From: Glycine soja
Lineage: Eukaryota > Streptophyta > Magnoliopsida > Fabales > Fabaceae
NCBI RefSeq assembly: GCF_004193775.1
Contig: NC_041019.1
Span: 48,459,928 to 48,523,927, forward strand
Direction of reading: 5' to 3'
Length of the DNA: 64,000 bases
Shown here piece by piece: positions 26,845 to 38,759 of the stretch. The notes under the pieces were generated by a model. It had not been told where the DNA came from. It saw only the letters and a list, made by a program, of their open reading frames with translations, and searched no databases. The number at the start of each line of letters is the position of its first letter. Within the stretch, counting starts at the first letter, position 1. The position numbers and the translations under genes are program-made.

Positions 26845-29690
26845 GAAGGATGATTACTTCAACAAGATTTCTGATGAAGTTGACATGGATATGGATGATA
26901 CGGTTAAAAATGAAGATTGCAACAATTTTTTTAAAACTACGAAGGTAATAATATCATCATTATAATTAATAGGTAGTTTATTTAATTGTTGATGTATTTA
27001 ATACTTGGAAGGTGAACTTTGACCAAAAAATGTTGTATGTTGATTATGTAGGTTTTTTATACTCGAGATGAATTATTGAAAAGGGTTTGGGAGGTTGCAT
27101 TTGAGTTGGATTTTGTTGTTGTCATTTTGAGGTCAGACATAGGAAAACAACCTAGAAGGAAAACATTTGTTGTCTTGGGTTGTGAGAGAGGTGACAAATA
27201 TAGGCAATACAAAATAAGATAAAAAGATACTGGAAAATATGATTGCCCTTCTAGGTTGAAAGGAAGACCACTAAAGACTAGTTAAGGATGGGTACTTAGG
27301 GTTTTGTGTGGTCTCATAATCATCATGTTGTCGAGACATTGGTTGGTTATTCATATGTTGGTCGACTAACTCGTGATAAGAAGATAATGCTTAATGATAC
27401 AACAAAGAGTATGGTGAAGCCTAAAAATATTCTTCGGACATTGAAAGAACACAATGACAAAAATGTCACCACCATCAAACAAGTGTATATTGCCAGAACC
27501 ACATATCAAAGATCTCTCAGAGGCCCCAGAACATAAATGCAACATTTAATGTATTTGTTAGAGTGTGATATGTATATTCATTGGCATGTAATGAATGATG
27601 AAGAAGTTGTGTGTAACATATTTTGGACACAACCTGATGTGGTAAAGTTGTTGAATGCATTTAACATAGTGTTCTTCATAGATAATACGTACAAAACCAA
27701 TAGGTATAGGCTACCTTTGCTTGAGATTATTGGTGTTACTTGTACTGTGCTGACATTTTCTGCTTCTTTTGCTTATATGGAAGTTGAACGTGAAAAAAAA
27801 ATTAGGTGGGCACTTGAAAGGTTTAGAGGGCTTTTTAGCAAACATGATGAATCCAAAAGTGATTGTAACAAACAAAGACCTAGCTTTGATGAATGCAGTA
27901 AAAATTGTGTTTCTTAATTCACATAATTTGTTGCCCCAATTTCATATTGATAAGAATGTCAAAGCAAGGTGCAAACAACATGTAACTTCCAAAGACACTT
28001 GGGATCAAGTGATGGAGGTGTTGATTTCTGTTATAGATTGTCCTACAGAGTGTGCCTATGAAGATCATTTGACATAGTTTGAAGTTGTTTGTGCACCTTG
28101 GCATGAGGTTGTTGCCTATCTCAAAGAAACTTGGTTGATCCCGCACAAGAAAATATTTGTAAAGGCATGAACAAATAAAGTCATGTACTTAGGTAACACA
28201 ACAACCAACAAGTAATTAACTTGGGTATGATGTTTGTTGCAAACTTGTTTTGTAGGGTTGAGTTTTCCCATTGAGCGTTGAAGCGATTGCTCCCAACTAG
28301 CATATGAGACTTGTGTAAATGTTGGGATGTAATGAACACCATGATCATTATGCAGTATAATGAAATTAAAGCCTCATTTGAACATAGCATTCACGTTGTC
28401 GGTCATACTGTTAATGTACAATTATATAAAAGACTATGTAGATTTGTTTCAAGGTATTCATTGAAACATATTGCATATAAGGTTCACAGAATGCAGTTTA
28501 TTGGTGTAGGCATGTCTCGTTGTGGATGCATTGTAAGATCTACACATGGCTTGCCTACCACTTCAAGCAGTTTATTTGTACTAGACCAGGCTAAGTTTCA
28601 ATTGCATGGGTTCTACTAATTTAAACAAAGAGTTTTTTTTTGCAACAAGAGTTTGATGCTATAACAAAATGTTTGAAATAGGTTGACATAGTTGGCAAGA
28701 TTACTATAAAAAATAAACTTCATGAATATGCATTCCCTGATATGGCTTCTATGTGTCCATATGTTGACAAGGTTAAAACCAAATGTTCGCAAAAGGGACA
28801 TGCGAGTAAATTTAAATGATCAACGAAGCGTCATCCTTCCATCTTTAAGCATGAGGATGCATTACATTCGCAACATGATAGTTCATCTTCATGGAAGTCA
28901 CCTAGTATCTCATCCCAACAACCAACACGCAAAAGAAAGATCCTCATGTTAGATCAATTCTATGGAAACATTCATTTGTATATTTCAGGCATCGTAGATG
29001 TAAGATCAAATGGTCATTGTGGGTATTGGGAAGTTGCAGCTTTACTTGGTATAGGTAAAGGTTCTTGGCCTCTAGTCCATAACAATTTGCATAAAGAGCT
29101 GGGACTATGGCATGACGAGTGTGCAAATATCTTTGGAGGATATGGTCGCTTCTATCAAATAAAGCAATCTTTACTCATTGATCATGTCTCAATGGTTAGT
29201 GTTTTATTACGTAGAGATGATTGATTTTTTAATTTAGCTTTCACACCATACGAATTCAATGTGTTTTATTTAAACATGTTGGTGTGGATAAATGGATGAT
29301 TGTATCTAACATAGGGTATGTTATTGCAAGTCAGTACAATGTAGTTCTTGTTTTGTTGTAGTTGAAGCAAAACATCAGTTTTTTCTAGCTCAAAACTCAA
29401 CCTCAAAAAGATAATTTTGTGCATCATATCATATGCATGGGTCACGTTAATGGGAATTATTTTGTTCAAGTAAACCATTTGTTATGCTAAAAGTCATAAC
29501 ATATTCTAAAGTAGACTTTCACAATGTGACTATGTTTTTAATTATGTTATATAGGTATATTTGACATATCATTGTCTAATGCCAGGGCCTGATGTGTTGT
29601 GGTCCACACTATGTTATCCACTAGCAAAAGAATGGGTCACCCCTTATGTTGGTCGGATACAACAATTTTCACAATAATAGCTATTAGATG
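26845..29690 (+). pseudogene. FAR1-like MULE transposase with C-terminal OTU domain, broken
   Basis: Starting near MKDDYFNK (26841) with an apparent intron (about 26946-27051), the relic runs: FAR1-type DNA-binding region about 27052-27400 (ERGDKYRQYK, CPSRLKGRP); MULE transposase core 27537-28080 (IFWTQPDVVKLLNAF, FIDNTYKTNRYRLPLLEI, then DLALMNAV and KNVKARCK in a shifted frame); zinc-finger-side region 28311-28570 (NEIKASFE, CGCIVRSTHGLP); OTU-like segment 28946-29230 (NGHCGYWEVAALLGI). Stops and frameshifts occur throughout, for example after KYRQYKIR and at 28078, so it is dead. The family cuts and pastes MULEs; OTU cysteine-protease domains fused to these transposases are known in plants. 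Cys in HCGYW matches the OTU nucleophile position. Confidence 0.85.
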
Positions 29691-30005
29691 TGATTATGTC
29701 AAACTTGGAGATGATTGATTTATGTAACATTTTTTGTCATTTCTGCTGCAATCAATTATGTTCATGTACTTTCTTACCATTTTTATGTAGTTACTTATTC
29801 CTCTCAAAAATTTGACATATCCTCTTCTAAATAAATTACATATGCATAATTTCTCAATTCGTACATTCACTAAAGATATAAGTTCATACATTCATTAATG
29901 ATAAATATAATAAGTCAATTACAACAACTGATCAATTAATCTCAACATAGACATAAAGTGAATAAGTAAATAGACAATATGGGCATTAATACAATCCAAA
30001 AACTA

Positions 30006-30830
30006 TCAATGTCCTCCTTTGTGACACCCACCTCTAGTGCCACCTCGTGCCCTACTGATGTTCACAAGACCATCATCAAAGGAATCCTTATATTTAAATC
30101 GAAGTAGTTCCACAAGCACGGGAATAGTTGCTTCCTTATCCATATGTTCACAGTTGTAAAACACGCTAGTAATGGGAATGTCAAGTAACGATGCCACATC
30201 ATCAAGTGTTATCGTCATTTCTCTCATGAGCATATGGAAGGTGTTTTTCTCTCTATGCCATCTCTCAGCAAAAGCAAGCAAGAGTCCCTTGTCTATTGTC
30301 TAATAGCTGCATGTAGTCAACGGGAATAAACTAGACCCTTTGACCACATCATGTATCTGATCATGTAACGCAATCTCTGACTACAACTTTCTCCCATATG
30401 ATACTAATTTATGCTCACCACGCTCATACAACAACATATATAATTACTAAATAAGTCCCAAAACAAAAAAAACTTTCAATGATTGAATAAATTTTAGATA
30501 TTAAAAAAAACATAGTAGTTTACCATGTCACCCCATACTTCCCACACCACATGATCAGCGTATGAGGTCAACAATGACTTCTCCTTAGGGCCACCTAAAA
30601 ACCCAACATGTAGTTCTAACTCCTACTAGTCTGCAGGCTGCACATGCTCAACAAGCTCCACTTCTTCAAAACCTGGACTTGGTCAACATGCTCGACAAGC
30701 TTTACTTTCACATGTTGCTCCAAAAGGTCCACCTATTGAGCTTCTACATGTCATCTTTGTTCAGACATTGTTGGCCTATTGTGTCTGTCATTGTCATCAT
30801 CACCATCAAAACTAACTCTTTTTGTACGCG
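30006..30830 (-). pseudogene. PMD (MAIN-like) gene relic in the MULE
   Basis: The minus-strand frame 30281-30006 reads FAERWHREKNTFHMLMREM followed by TITLDDVASLLDIPITSVF, the hallmark block of MULE-borne PMD/MAIN-like proteins. Upstream sequence to about 30830 continues weak similarity but is broken by stops and frameshifts (for example around 30290-30400). It is convergent with the transposase relic, about 0.3 kb away. It differs in sub-type from the PMD in the Tat element at 1-1164. Function of TE-borne PMDs is not established. Confidence 0.7.
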
Positions 30831-30839
30831 TCATCTAAA

Positions 30840-31960
30840 CATTAAATTTTAATCATTAGATTCTACAATTAGATAGGTTAAAAGCATTGCAAATATGAAT
30901 ATAAATTCATACAAGTTTAGACATATTCTCTTAGGAACTTTCAAATATTTTGAACAATTCAAATGAAAATCAAATTATAGCATTTATCCAAGTATATTAA
31001 CTCATTGGAAAGTGTGTCAATTCATTCAAATAGTAATTTAAAATGGTAAGACCGAGTATCGTTTCCACAAGAATTTTGTTTGTACTCAAGATTATGTATA
31101 TCCAATTTTTGTACAATTAATGAATAGATTTATAAAGTGTAATTTGAAGTATTTTTGTGAATTAATCAAACAATACTAATCTAAGCTATAACTAAGTAAG
31201 AAAAACAAACACTAGGAATGGCGAAGGATCGTGAATGCATGATTTGAATATGTTGGGGGTTTTCCTACCAAAATTATTCTTGATGTGACATAATTAATTT
31301 TTCTCTATTCAATATTACCCTAGATATCACCTACATCTATTAATGTACCCTAACTATGATTCCTCACATGAGAGAGCTTAATTACCCTAATATCTTTCTT
31401 AATACCTCAAGAATTAAATTAGTTGAACTGCATGACTAATAGAGATGCATAAACAGGCTAAACAACCTCACATTAACCCTAGCAATGAAGTATTTAGATG
31501 TTCTTTCCTGTTCTAATTAAGGATAAAAAGACATTTTCCAATGCCTAAACCTTCTTCATTAAGTATTAGTGGTGGGAATTTATCCAATCTACAATCTCAA
31601 ATACTAGTTGATTTCATAAAGAAGTATGAAGTTCCACCTTTATCTTCCCAAGTTAACTTTAAAAATATATTATTAATGAAGAACAAAGGGTGATCATATA
31701 AATACTAAAACAAATTTTACAATGGATGAATATATTTATTAGTCGATCATGATTGAATACTATAATATTGATGAAGAACAAAGGGTGATCATACAAATTC
31801 TAAAACAAAATGTACAATACATTAATATATTTCTTAGTAAATGGATGATTATAGACATAAACAAAAAAAAATTGAATCCATAAAATAATTATGAGAGATA
31901 ATCTTAAATGAAATTTGAAGGGACATGAAAAGTTTTAAAAAATAAAAAATAAAGAAACCC
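30840..31960. other. Non-coding part of the MULE, with a 95-bp tandem duplication
   Basis: About 31671-31840 holds two diverged copies of a unit with AGAACAAAGGGTGATCATA at 95-bp spacing. The segment near 31045-31100 (GGTAAGACCGAGTATCG) resembles a dispersed legume repeat, perhaps an inserted LTR fragment. No gene is seen. Confidence 0.4.
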
Positions 31961-32097
31961 TTGAATAGCCTTTCAAAACACGTTTTCCAAAACAACCTTC
32001 CTGACTAACTATTCCAGAAAGCCTATTTTAGAAGGCTATTCCGGAAGACTATTTCGAAAAGCCTGTTCCAAAAGGCTAATCCGGTAAGCCTGGAAAA

Positions 32098-32180
32098 ACC
32101 CACCCCACCCCATTCGAAATCAAAACCTACCCCCACCCCCATCCAAACCGGAACCCACCCCCACCCCATCCAACCTAAAA
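32098..32180. repeat. C-rich tract (G-rich on minus strand)
   Basis: Runs such as CCCACCCCACCCC and CCCCCACCCCCATCC repeat. The minus strand has more than six G3-5 runs in 80 bp, able in principle to fold as G-quadruplex. Confidence 0.7.
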
Positions 32181-32478
32181 CCAAAAGCCACACCCACTCA
32201 AAACGAAAGAAAAAGGAAGGAAGTAATTAAGGACTTACCAAGAGAGGCAATGGAGGAAGGCGATGAAGCAAGGGGGGCGTGTGCACTAAGTAGGGGGAGG
32301 GAATTGATTGGATTCTGAAGGAGGGAGGGAGAAGTTAGGGTTGGGGTTTCATTAAGGGTATTATCATAATTTTACCTGGAAAAGGGATACAAAGAAGGAC
32401 GTGCAGGATTCAACTCCTTCCTTGACTTAGCACATTGAGTTGGGTCAAATTGTCTAGGTTGGATCCAATTTGTCACCT

Positions 32479-34010
32479 CTAAATGGAAAGGTACTTTAGT
32501 GACTCACAAATATTGTTAATTAATAAGAGTCTACATGATTATTTTTTGTTTCTTATTAAATGATATTTTTTTGGTAATGAAAACAAACCCTAGCTTAATA
32601 AAATTTTATTAAAAAACTCCTAATTAAACTATTTACCAAAACATGTGAACCATCTTATATTGTGTCTTTTTCTTTTTTATTTTGATAAAATGATTTTTTT
32701 TTAATTTCAAACAATAATATTTTACAAATCATGTAAAATACTCTTATTTTTAGCCTATTTTGATGACTTATAAGATCACATATTTAAATAAAATAAAATA
32801 TTTATATATTCACAAAATTAAAACTAAACATTAAGTATGAATAATTGTATTAAACGGGGTTGAATTTAACAAAAGATATTAATTTTTCACAACAAATAAA
32901 TTAAGGATTGAATTTCTATTAAAAGAGATGCTTACAATAATATTTCAAATAGGATTCCATTTTCATATGAAATATGATATTTGTGAAAAATCCAAAAATA
33001 TGAATAGTTGAAAATACTCATCCGATCCATTGCTTTGCACCTGGTGAGAATTTCTCAACCACCCATTTATTATGTGTTAGGGTTGGGTTTTTGTATCTGT
33101 CATTTCTCTTTCAAATAGAAATTGTGAGATTTGTTGAGAAATGAACTTCCCCAGAATCCACAATCAAATTGATGTTTTTCAATCAACATGAGCATAGGAC
33201 TGTGAATTGGAACTAGTTTTATTTGAATTTGTTGTTATTGTCTTGGTGTTTTTTCCTCATTTTTGTTATAGGATGACTAGTATTTCTATGCATTAATTAT
33301 ATCTCTCTTTCTTCCCTGCCTTTGAGCAGAGCTGTTAATAAATCAAATTCATTTGCCTTCGCTAAAAAAAAAAATCTATAATAAGGCCTTTTCACGGTAT
33401 TTTAATTAATTAATTGTTTTTAAGAAACAAAAGATTAAATTCAATAGCTAGAGTCCTATTCCTTTGTCATGCAACTGTCTTGAGACTTAACATTAACGCT
33501 ACGTAAACACGTTGATTCATATTTTGGCTGTTTGCATCTCGTTTGTGTGCTTATCTTTTAGATATGAATCTGCAATAAACTTAATGTCACACACTCACTA
33601 ATTTGCGAAGATCGTGATTATCTTTTGGATAAGAAGCAGTATATTTCAACTTTAAAAATACGCATATAACTAGAGAGATGAGAGATGCTGCTTTAAAACT
33701 TCTACTTCATTCCAAAGTCAATATAATGTAATCAATATAGTTCGCTGAACAAAATAAAGGACGAAATTAATTAAGAAATCCACCAAAACAGTGGCTTAGA
33801 GCAACTTCATTAATTATTATATTGAAACGAATCTGAATTAATTAAGGCAAAAATATTCAACGGTATTTCGCTTTTAACTTTCCTATTAAATGGTAGTCTT
33901 AACTCTTTGTTGAAAAATGTATGCACATATCTAATAAAAAAATGTATGAACATACAAAATTAAAATTAAGGATATTTATTTATAAAAAAGGTAAAGTTTT
34001 ACCTTTAAAA
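32479..34010. other. AT-rich spacer with a possible retroposed 3' end
   Basis: About 33000-33372 is less AT-rich and ends with AATAAA (near 33349), TTTGCCTTCGCT and an A11 tract. This looks like the polyadenylated 3' end of a non-LTR retroelement or retroposed transcript. No frame is recognisable and no target duplication was seen. Confidence 0.3.
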
Positions 34011-34011
34011 A

Positions 34012-34336
34012 AGAGAGATAAAGTTTTAGAGAGGTTTACATTGTATGCCAATTAATTTCAAAGAATTTATCATTTTGTTATTTATATCGTATGTGACATT
34101 AAATATATAGTTTTTATTATTACATTTTTGTATAGATATTTTAAAATAGTATATATAATTTATGCATCGATAGTGTAAGAAATTTTTATAAAATTATTTA
34201 ATTATAAATCATCGTGTATAATAAATTTGTTGATTTTTATAATAATTATCTTAAAAATCATATTTTATTATCATATTTTTTATTGATTAATAATGTAAAA
34301 TTGTTTACACCGATATCGTATATAGATTAAACTTTT
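34012..34336. mobile_element. Possible MITE (low confidence)
   Basis: The ends AAAGTTTTAG...GGTTTACATTGTATG and, inverted, AAAGTTTAATC...GGTGTAAAC resemble each other, and the interior is very AT-rich. Confidence 0.3.
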
Positions 34337-34644
34337 TAAAATATATAATAAATTAAAAGAAATAACTTTTTATTATCTCATTTATATTCAAATAACATTT
34401 TTCTTTAAATTCTTCGAGAAATTAACTTAGCCATACATGATAATACTTGGTCAAAAGAAGAATTCTTAATTATTCAAAGCAATACATGAGTATTTTTTTT
34501 AATACACCAGGAGTATGAAATTTCTCAATATATGAGAGACGAAATCCATTATATTTAAACAAATTTCTGGCAATACTTATAAGATTGGAATGCGTTAACA
34601 TCTCAAAATATCTATATATATATATATATAAGAAAAAAAATCAA

Positions 34645-34982
34645 ATTATACCGATGTAATTATAATTACATCATTCTATAACTTTTAACTTGATAATATT
34701 TTTTAAAAATTTACTGTTAAATTGAAAATTTCTTTCACATAGATTATATATATAAAATTTCGTATTAATCCAAAATTATTTGTTATCTCATTTATATAAA
34801 TTAAAATTGACATAATATAAATATTTTAAAATATGCATTATTTAATTACCTTGTTGTTCAATTTTGACAAAATTTGGTATGAATGGTCTTGATAATATAG
34901 AAATACAATTCAACAGTTGAATCAATAAAAATCACATTTCATATTAAATTATAAAAAATGATGTAATAATTATTAAATTTAA
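34645..34982. mobile_element. Possible MITE (low confidence)
   Basis: GTAATTATAATTACATCATTC at the left matches ATAATTATTACATCATTTT read inverted at the right. No coding sequence. Confidence 0.35.
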
Positions 34983-35960
34983 TCCTCCTCTCTTTCTTTG
35001 GAAGATTGAGATAATATTTTTTTTATTCAAACCAGATAGAATTATTGTGGGTAACAAAATATTTTTAAGTGTATTTGAACTCAAAAGGAACGATAACAAC
35101 TTCACACCTAATTCATCCATGTAAAAGTAGTATAAAGTGTCTTTTGTTGTTTCTGGATAAAGTATGAGATAAGGGAAAAAACATCATTAAGGAAAGCGAA
35201 AGGAAACAAATATAAGGACATTATGTCTTATTTAACTTAAATTAACGCAATTCAGGCAAGTTATTGATTCTTTGTCACTTGATTAAAATACGTTTAAACC
35301 TTGTCTTTTGTTAACCATTCCAATGTTTTTTCTTTGAATCCACCCTTCCCATGTTTTTTTCTTTGAATCCACACCCCTTCCCATGTAGGATCCAAAGAGT
35401 TGTAAGCATATTAACCTTATATATTTTAAAGAAATACGCACAAGTCTTCTTCGATTCATGCAAATATCTTGAAGTGGTATATAATCTTCATGTATTTTGT
35501 CGCGATTGACGCTTTGGCTACTAAAACTTATAATTATCTTCAAAGTTAAGAATAACTGAGAATCATGGCAAGTATGTTTATGTAACAATAATATAATGAT
35601 CGAGAAAAATACCAACAGAATTTAGTCTAGTAGTGAGGACTAATACCTTATAATGTGATAAATTAAGATTTAAAAATATATATATTGAGAAATTACATCT
35701 AATGTCTAACTATTTTTAGAGTGAGATTGTCTATGAAAGAAGATACTACTAGTGGGAAATACGATACATATAAGAAAAAAAAAACTTTTTTAAGAACAAA
35801 AATAATATATGTAGATCGTGTTTTGAATATGAAAATGCTAAACAAGGACGATGGTTAATTTTTTAGAACAAAAGAGTTAAAGTATTTAATGAAAATAGAA
35901 ATATCTTATATTAAAACATCAATATTCAATATTTACATTTTAAGCAATTCAAAATATTTA
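34983..35960. other. AT-rich gene-free stretch
   Basis: Includes a short direct repeat CATGTTTTTTTCTTTGAATCCACAC-like word at 35321-35390. No credible coding frame. Confidence 0.4.
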
Positions 35961-35963
35961 ATG

Positions 35964-35967
<4 letters not shown>

Positions 35968-36008
<41 letters not shown>
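35968..36008. repeat. (TA)n microsatellite
   Basis: About 20 TA units directly left of a MITE. Confidence 0.9.
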
Positions 36009-36009
<1 letters not shown>

Positions 36010-36010
36010 C

Positions 36011-36420
36011 AAATAAATTTTTAGTTCTTATAAAATAGGATTTTTTTTATTTTAGTCCTTTAATTTATCTTTTATTTTACTTTGTTAGAGTTTAAATTTT
36101 TTATTTTAATTTCTACGTTAAGTAACAACGTTAATTAACATGACAATAGTACTGATAATCGATTAACTTGTGATGTCATCAAGAAATCTGACATAATATA
36201 TATATAATGTTTGTAAATTATGCTTTGTTAATCAATTAAACTTCTTAATAATATGATAAGTTAATAGATTTTCAAGATTATTGTTACATCATAATTTAGT
36301 GTTGATATTTGATGATAGAGAATAAAATAAAATAAATCATTTAAGGAATAAAATAAGAAAATCTTTGAAAGACTAAAATAAAAAAACATACTTCCTAAGG
36401 TCGACCAAAAATTTTATTTA
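36011..36420. mobile_element. Foldback MITE, ~410 bp
   Basis: The left end AAATTTTTAGTTC... TTTTATTTTAGTCCTTT and the right end, inverted, AAAATTTTTGGTCG... TTTTATTTTAGTCTTT form terminal inverted repeats of about 70 bp. The interior is non-coding. Confidence 0.7.
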
Positions 36421-36629
36421 AGCCGTTATAATAGTTATAAAATAGAGAATACCCATACTTAACCTATATATATAAGTTGATAATAAGTATTCAGTTTAGA
36501 ACCTATAAATGTGAGAATAGTAACCCCGAGAGGTGCAAACCTGCTGAAGTGATAATATTAAATTTAATTAAAAGCAGCCTACAGAAGCTTGGGAAGAATA
36601 ATGTGAAAATCTAAAGAGAATTTAAAAAT

Positions 36630-36856
36630 CACTTTGTAAGTCCTTCAACTATTTAAAAACTTATAACTGGTCCTTAAACTTTTTTTTTCAAGTGAGTTCT
36701 TAAACATATTTATTTTTTAATTAGATCTCTACGATTAATTCCATTAAAGAAATATAACAAAAGAGATCTAATTAAAAATAAATTGAATTTAAATGACCCA
36801 ATTGAAAAAAAAAAAAGCAAGAACATAATTAAAAATTATCAAATAGATCCAAAGAA
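36630..36856. mobile_element. Foldback MITE, ~225 bp
   Basis: The two halves are inverted copies meeting at TTTTTAATTAGATCTC; the ends read roughly CTTTGTAAGTCC and CTTTGGATCTATTTG. Confidence 0.65.
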
Positions 36857-37383
36857 TGCCGGTTAACGCAACTGTTATTATAATGTGATATTATAATCGT
36901 GAATTCAAGAGCTTCTGGGCAGGACGTTGGTCTTGGCTGTTAGAAATTAGAAAAATGACAATAATGTTAGGATTCTGAGGTATGCATGCCAGATCAGAGT
37001 TCTATAAAAGGATAACTTGGAAATAAAATTGTTTTATTTGTTGACCCCTTCTAATTTAACTTACATCATTGGGGAATATTGAGTTTCAAATTACTTTCAA
37101 AGGGTTAAATTTATTGACTACACATTCAAAAAGTTAGCAGATAATTATTTATTAGATCCCATTTAGTGGAGACCACCAAGGAAAATCCACAATCAGTGAT
37201 CTCATGAATCAACAACTTACTTCCGATGAATCGAACAAGCCAATGAAGGCTGAGTTTGTTGATGTAAAAGAACCTATCCTAAATTTCAAAAGCCAGTTAC
37301 TGATGATCTTTTTAGAGATGTCTGACCATATTGAACTATGACCTAAGTAATGGTATTAGAAGAAATCTTATATATACGAATAA

Positions 37384-37428
<45 letters not shown>

Positions 37429-37715
37429 ACAACCAAAATGAAATATTATATATATTTTAAAATTTAAAATTATAAAGAGAATGATAATTAAATACAACAT
37501 TATATCCTCGACCAGCTTAAGTCATATGATTCGCCTCCCATGCCTAAATTAGGTCCACCGAAGCTTCATCAAGCGATGATGGTTCCAATGGAAAAACGCT
37601 TTGATTAAGGCATAATGGAACTGATACCCAATATCGGGTTCATGACAAACTCACCACTCCTTGTTTTCTTAGGCAAATTTTCACTCTTAATATTTCTTGA
37701 TTGTAAGATTTTTTA
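36857..37715. other. AT-rich gene-free stretch
   Basis: Contains a (TA)n array at 37387-37425. Nothing else is recognised. Confidence 0.4.
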
Positions 37716-37981
37716 AGTTTAAATATCTTTTTATTTCTTATAACTTAATGTTTTTTTTTTGTTGTTGTTCTTTAATTTAAGCGGTTTAGATAATGTTTTC
37801 AACATTAAAAAAATATTATTTTTTATCAATAAATATTAATTATTAATTTATTAGTTTTCATTATCTAAACCACTTAAAGACGAAAATAAAACAAACATAT
37901 TTACATAGATTAAAACTAAAAAAAATTACAAGAACAAAAAGAAAAAAATATTAAATTGTAGGAACTAAACATATATTTAAT
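37716..37981. mobile_element. Foldback MITE, ~265 bp
   Basis: Ends TTAAATATCTTTTTATTTC and, inverted, TTAAATATATGTTTAGTTCC. Inner inverted blocks AAGCGGTTTAGATAATG and CATTATCTAAACCACTT are nearly exact. Confidence 0.75.
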
Positions 37982-38759
37982 TTTTTTTTAATATTGACTA
38001 ATATTACAAGATAAAATTCTAAAAAAATAATCAACACAAAATTAAGATTGAGAAATTATTGGATGGAGAGTACGCGCGTATTAGTTTAGTAGTACAACTG
38101 TACGACCTTTGTTGTTCACTCCATTTACAATAATTAAGCTTTCATGCAATATTATATATTTTTTCTTCCGTGGAAAATAAGTTTTAGTGTTTGTTTGATT
38201 TAGAGAAGATAAATAGAAAATATAAAAATAGAAGATAAATTTTTGAATTAAAGCATACCCTACAAATAGTGAGTCCCACAAAAAAAAAAAAATACGACAT
38301 TTCTATCCAATCTTATTTCTCTCCTTCATTTCATCAAACACTCCATAAGATATAATTTGCTTTTATAATAATATCATTAATAATATATACTTCGTCAATA
38401 AAAATTAACAGTAAAACATTTTTTATAAGTATCATTCGATTTTAAGATAATATTTAGTACACGGGCTAAAATTAAAAAATACAATATAAAACAAAATATG
38501 TTTTTATTATGCTTCTTCCGTTTTATTTGCACGCTAAATTATGTTTAAAATTATTTTCAAATAAACTTCCACTATATCTTTAAGTAAAAGTTTGTTACTT
38601 TAGAGACAATATTTAATTATGTTGTTTTGGAAGACAATATTTTAAGCGTAATGTTACTTTCATTTAAAAATCTTAGAATATTTTTAAAATTTTGGCTATC
38701 ATATCTTTCATTTTATTTTACATTTCCTTTTTTATTAAAAAAATTACAAGAAATTTGAA

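Larger units (their letters stand above)
26029..32478. mobile_element. Decayed Mutator-like element with transposase, OTU and PMD genes; ends tentative
   Basis: The interior holds a FAR1/MULE transposase and OTU relic on plus and a convergent PMD relic on minus, a two-gene layout like MuDR. Tentative ends: GGGTGACAAA at 26029 and, inverted, GAGGTGACAAA near 32478. Inside each end are arrays of TTCTGGAA/TTCCGGAA and CCTGTTTTGGAA words (26345-26720 and, inverted, 31970-32095), which look like subterminal repeats. No 9-bp target duplication was found, so the limits are uncertain. Confidence 0.5.

Noticed and set aside
33000..33376. Possible processed transcript or LINE 3' end with AATAAA and A tract
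   Set aside because: No coding similarity and no target duplication found; listed only as a weak note in the spacer entry.
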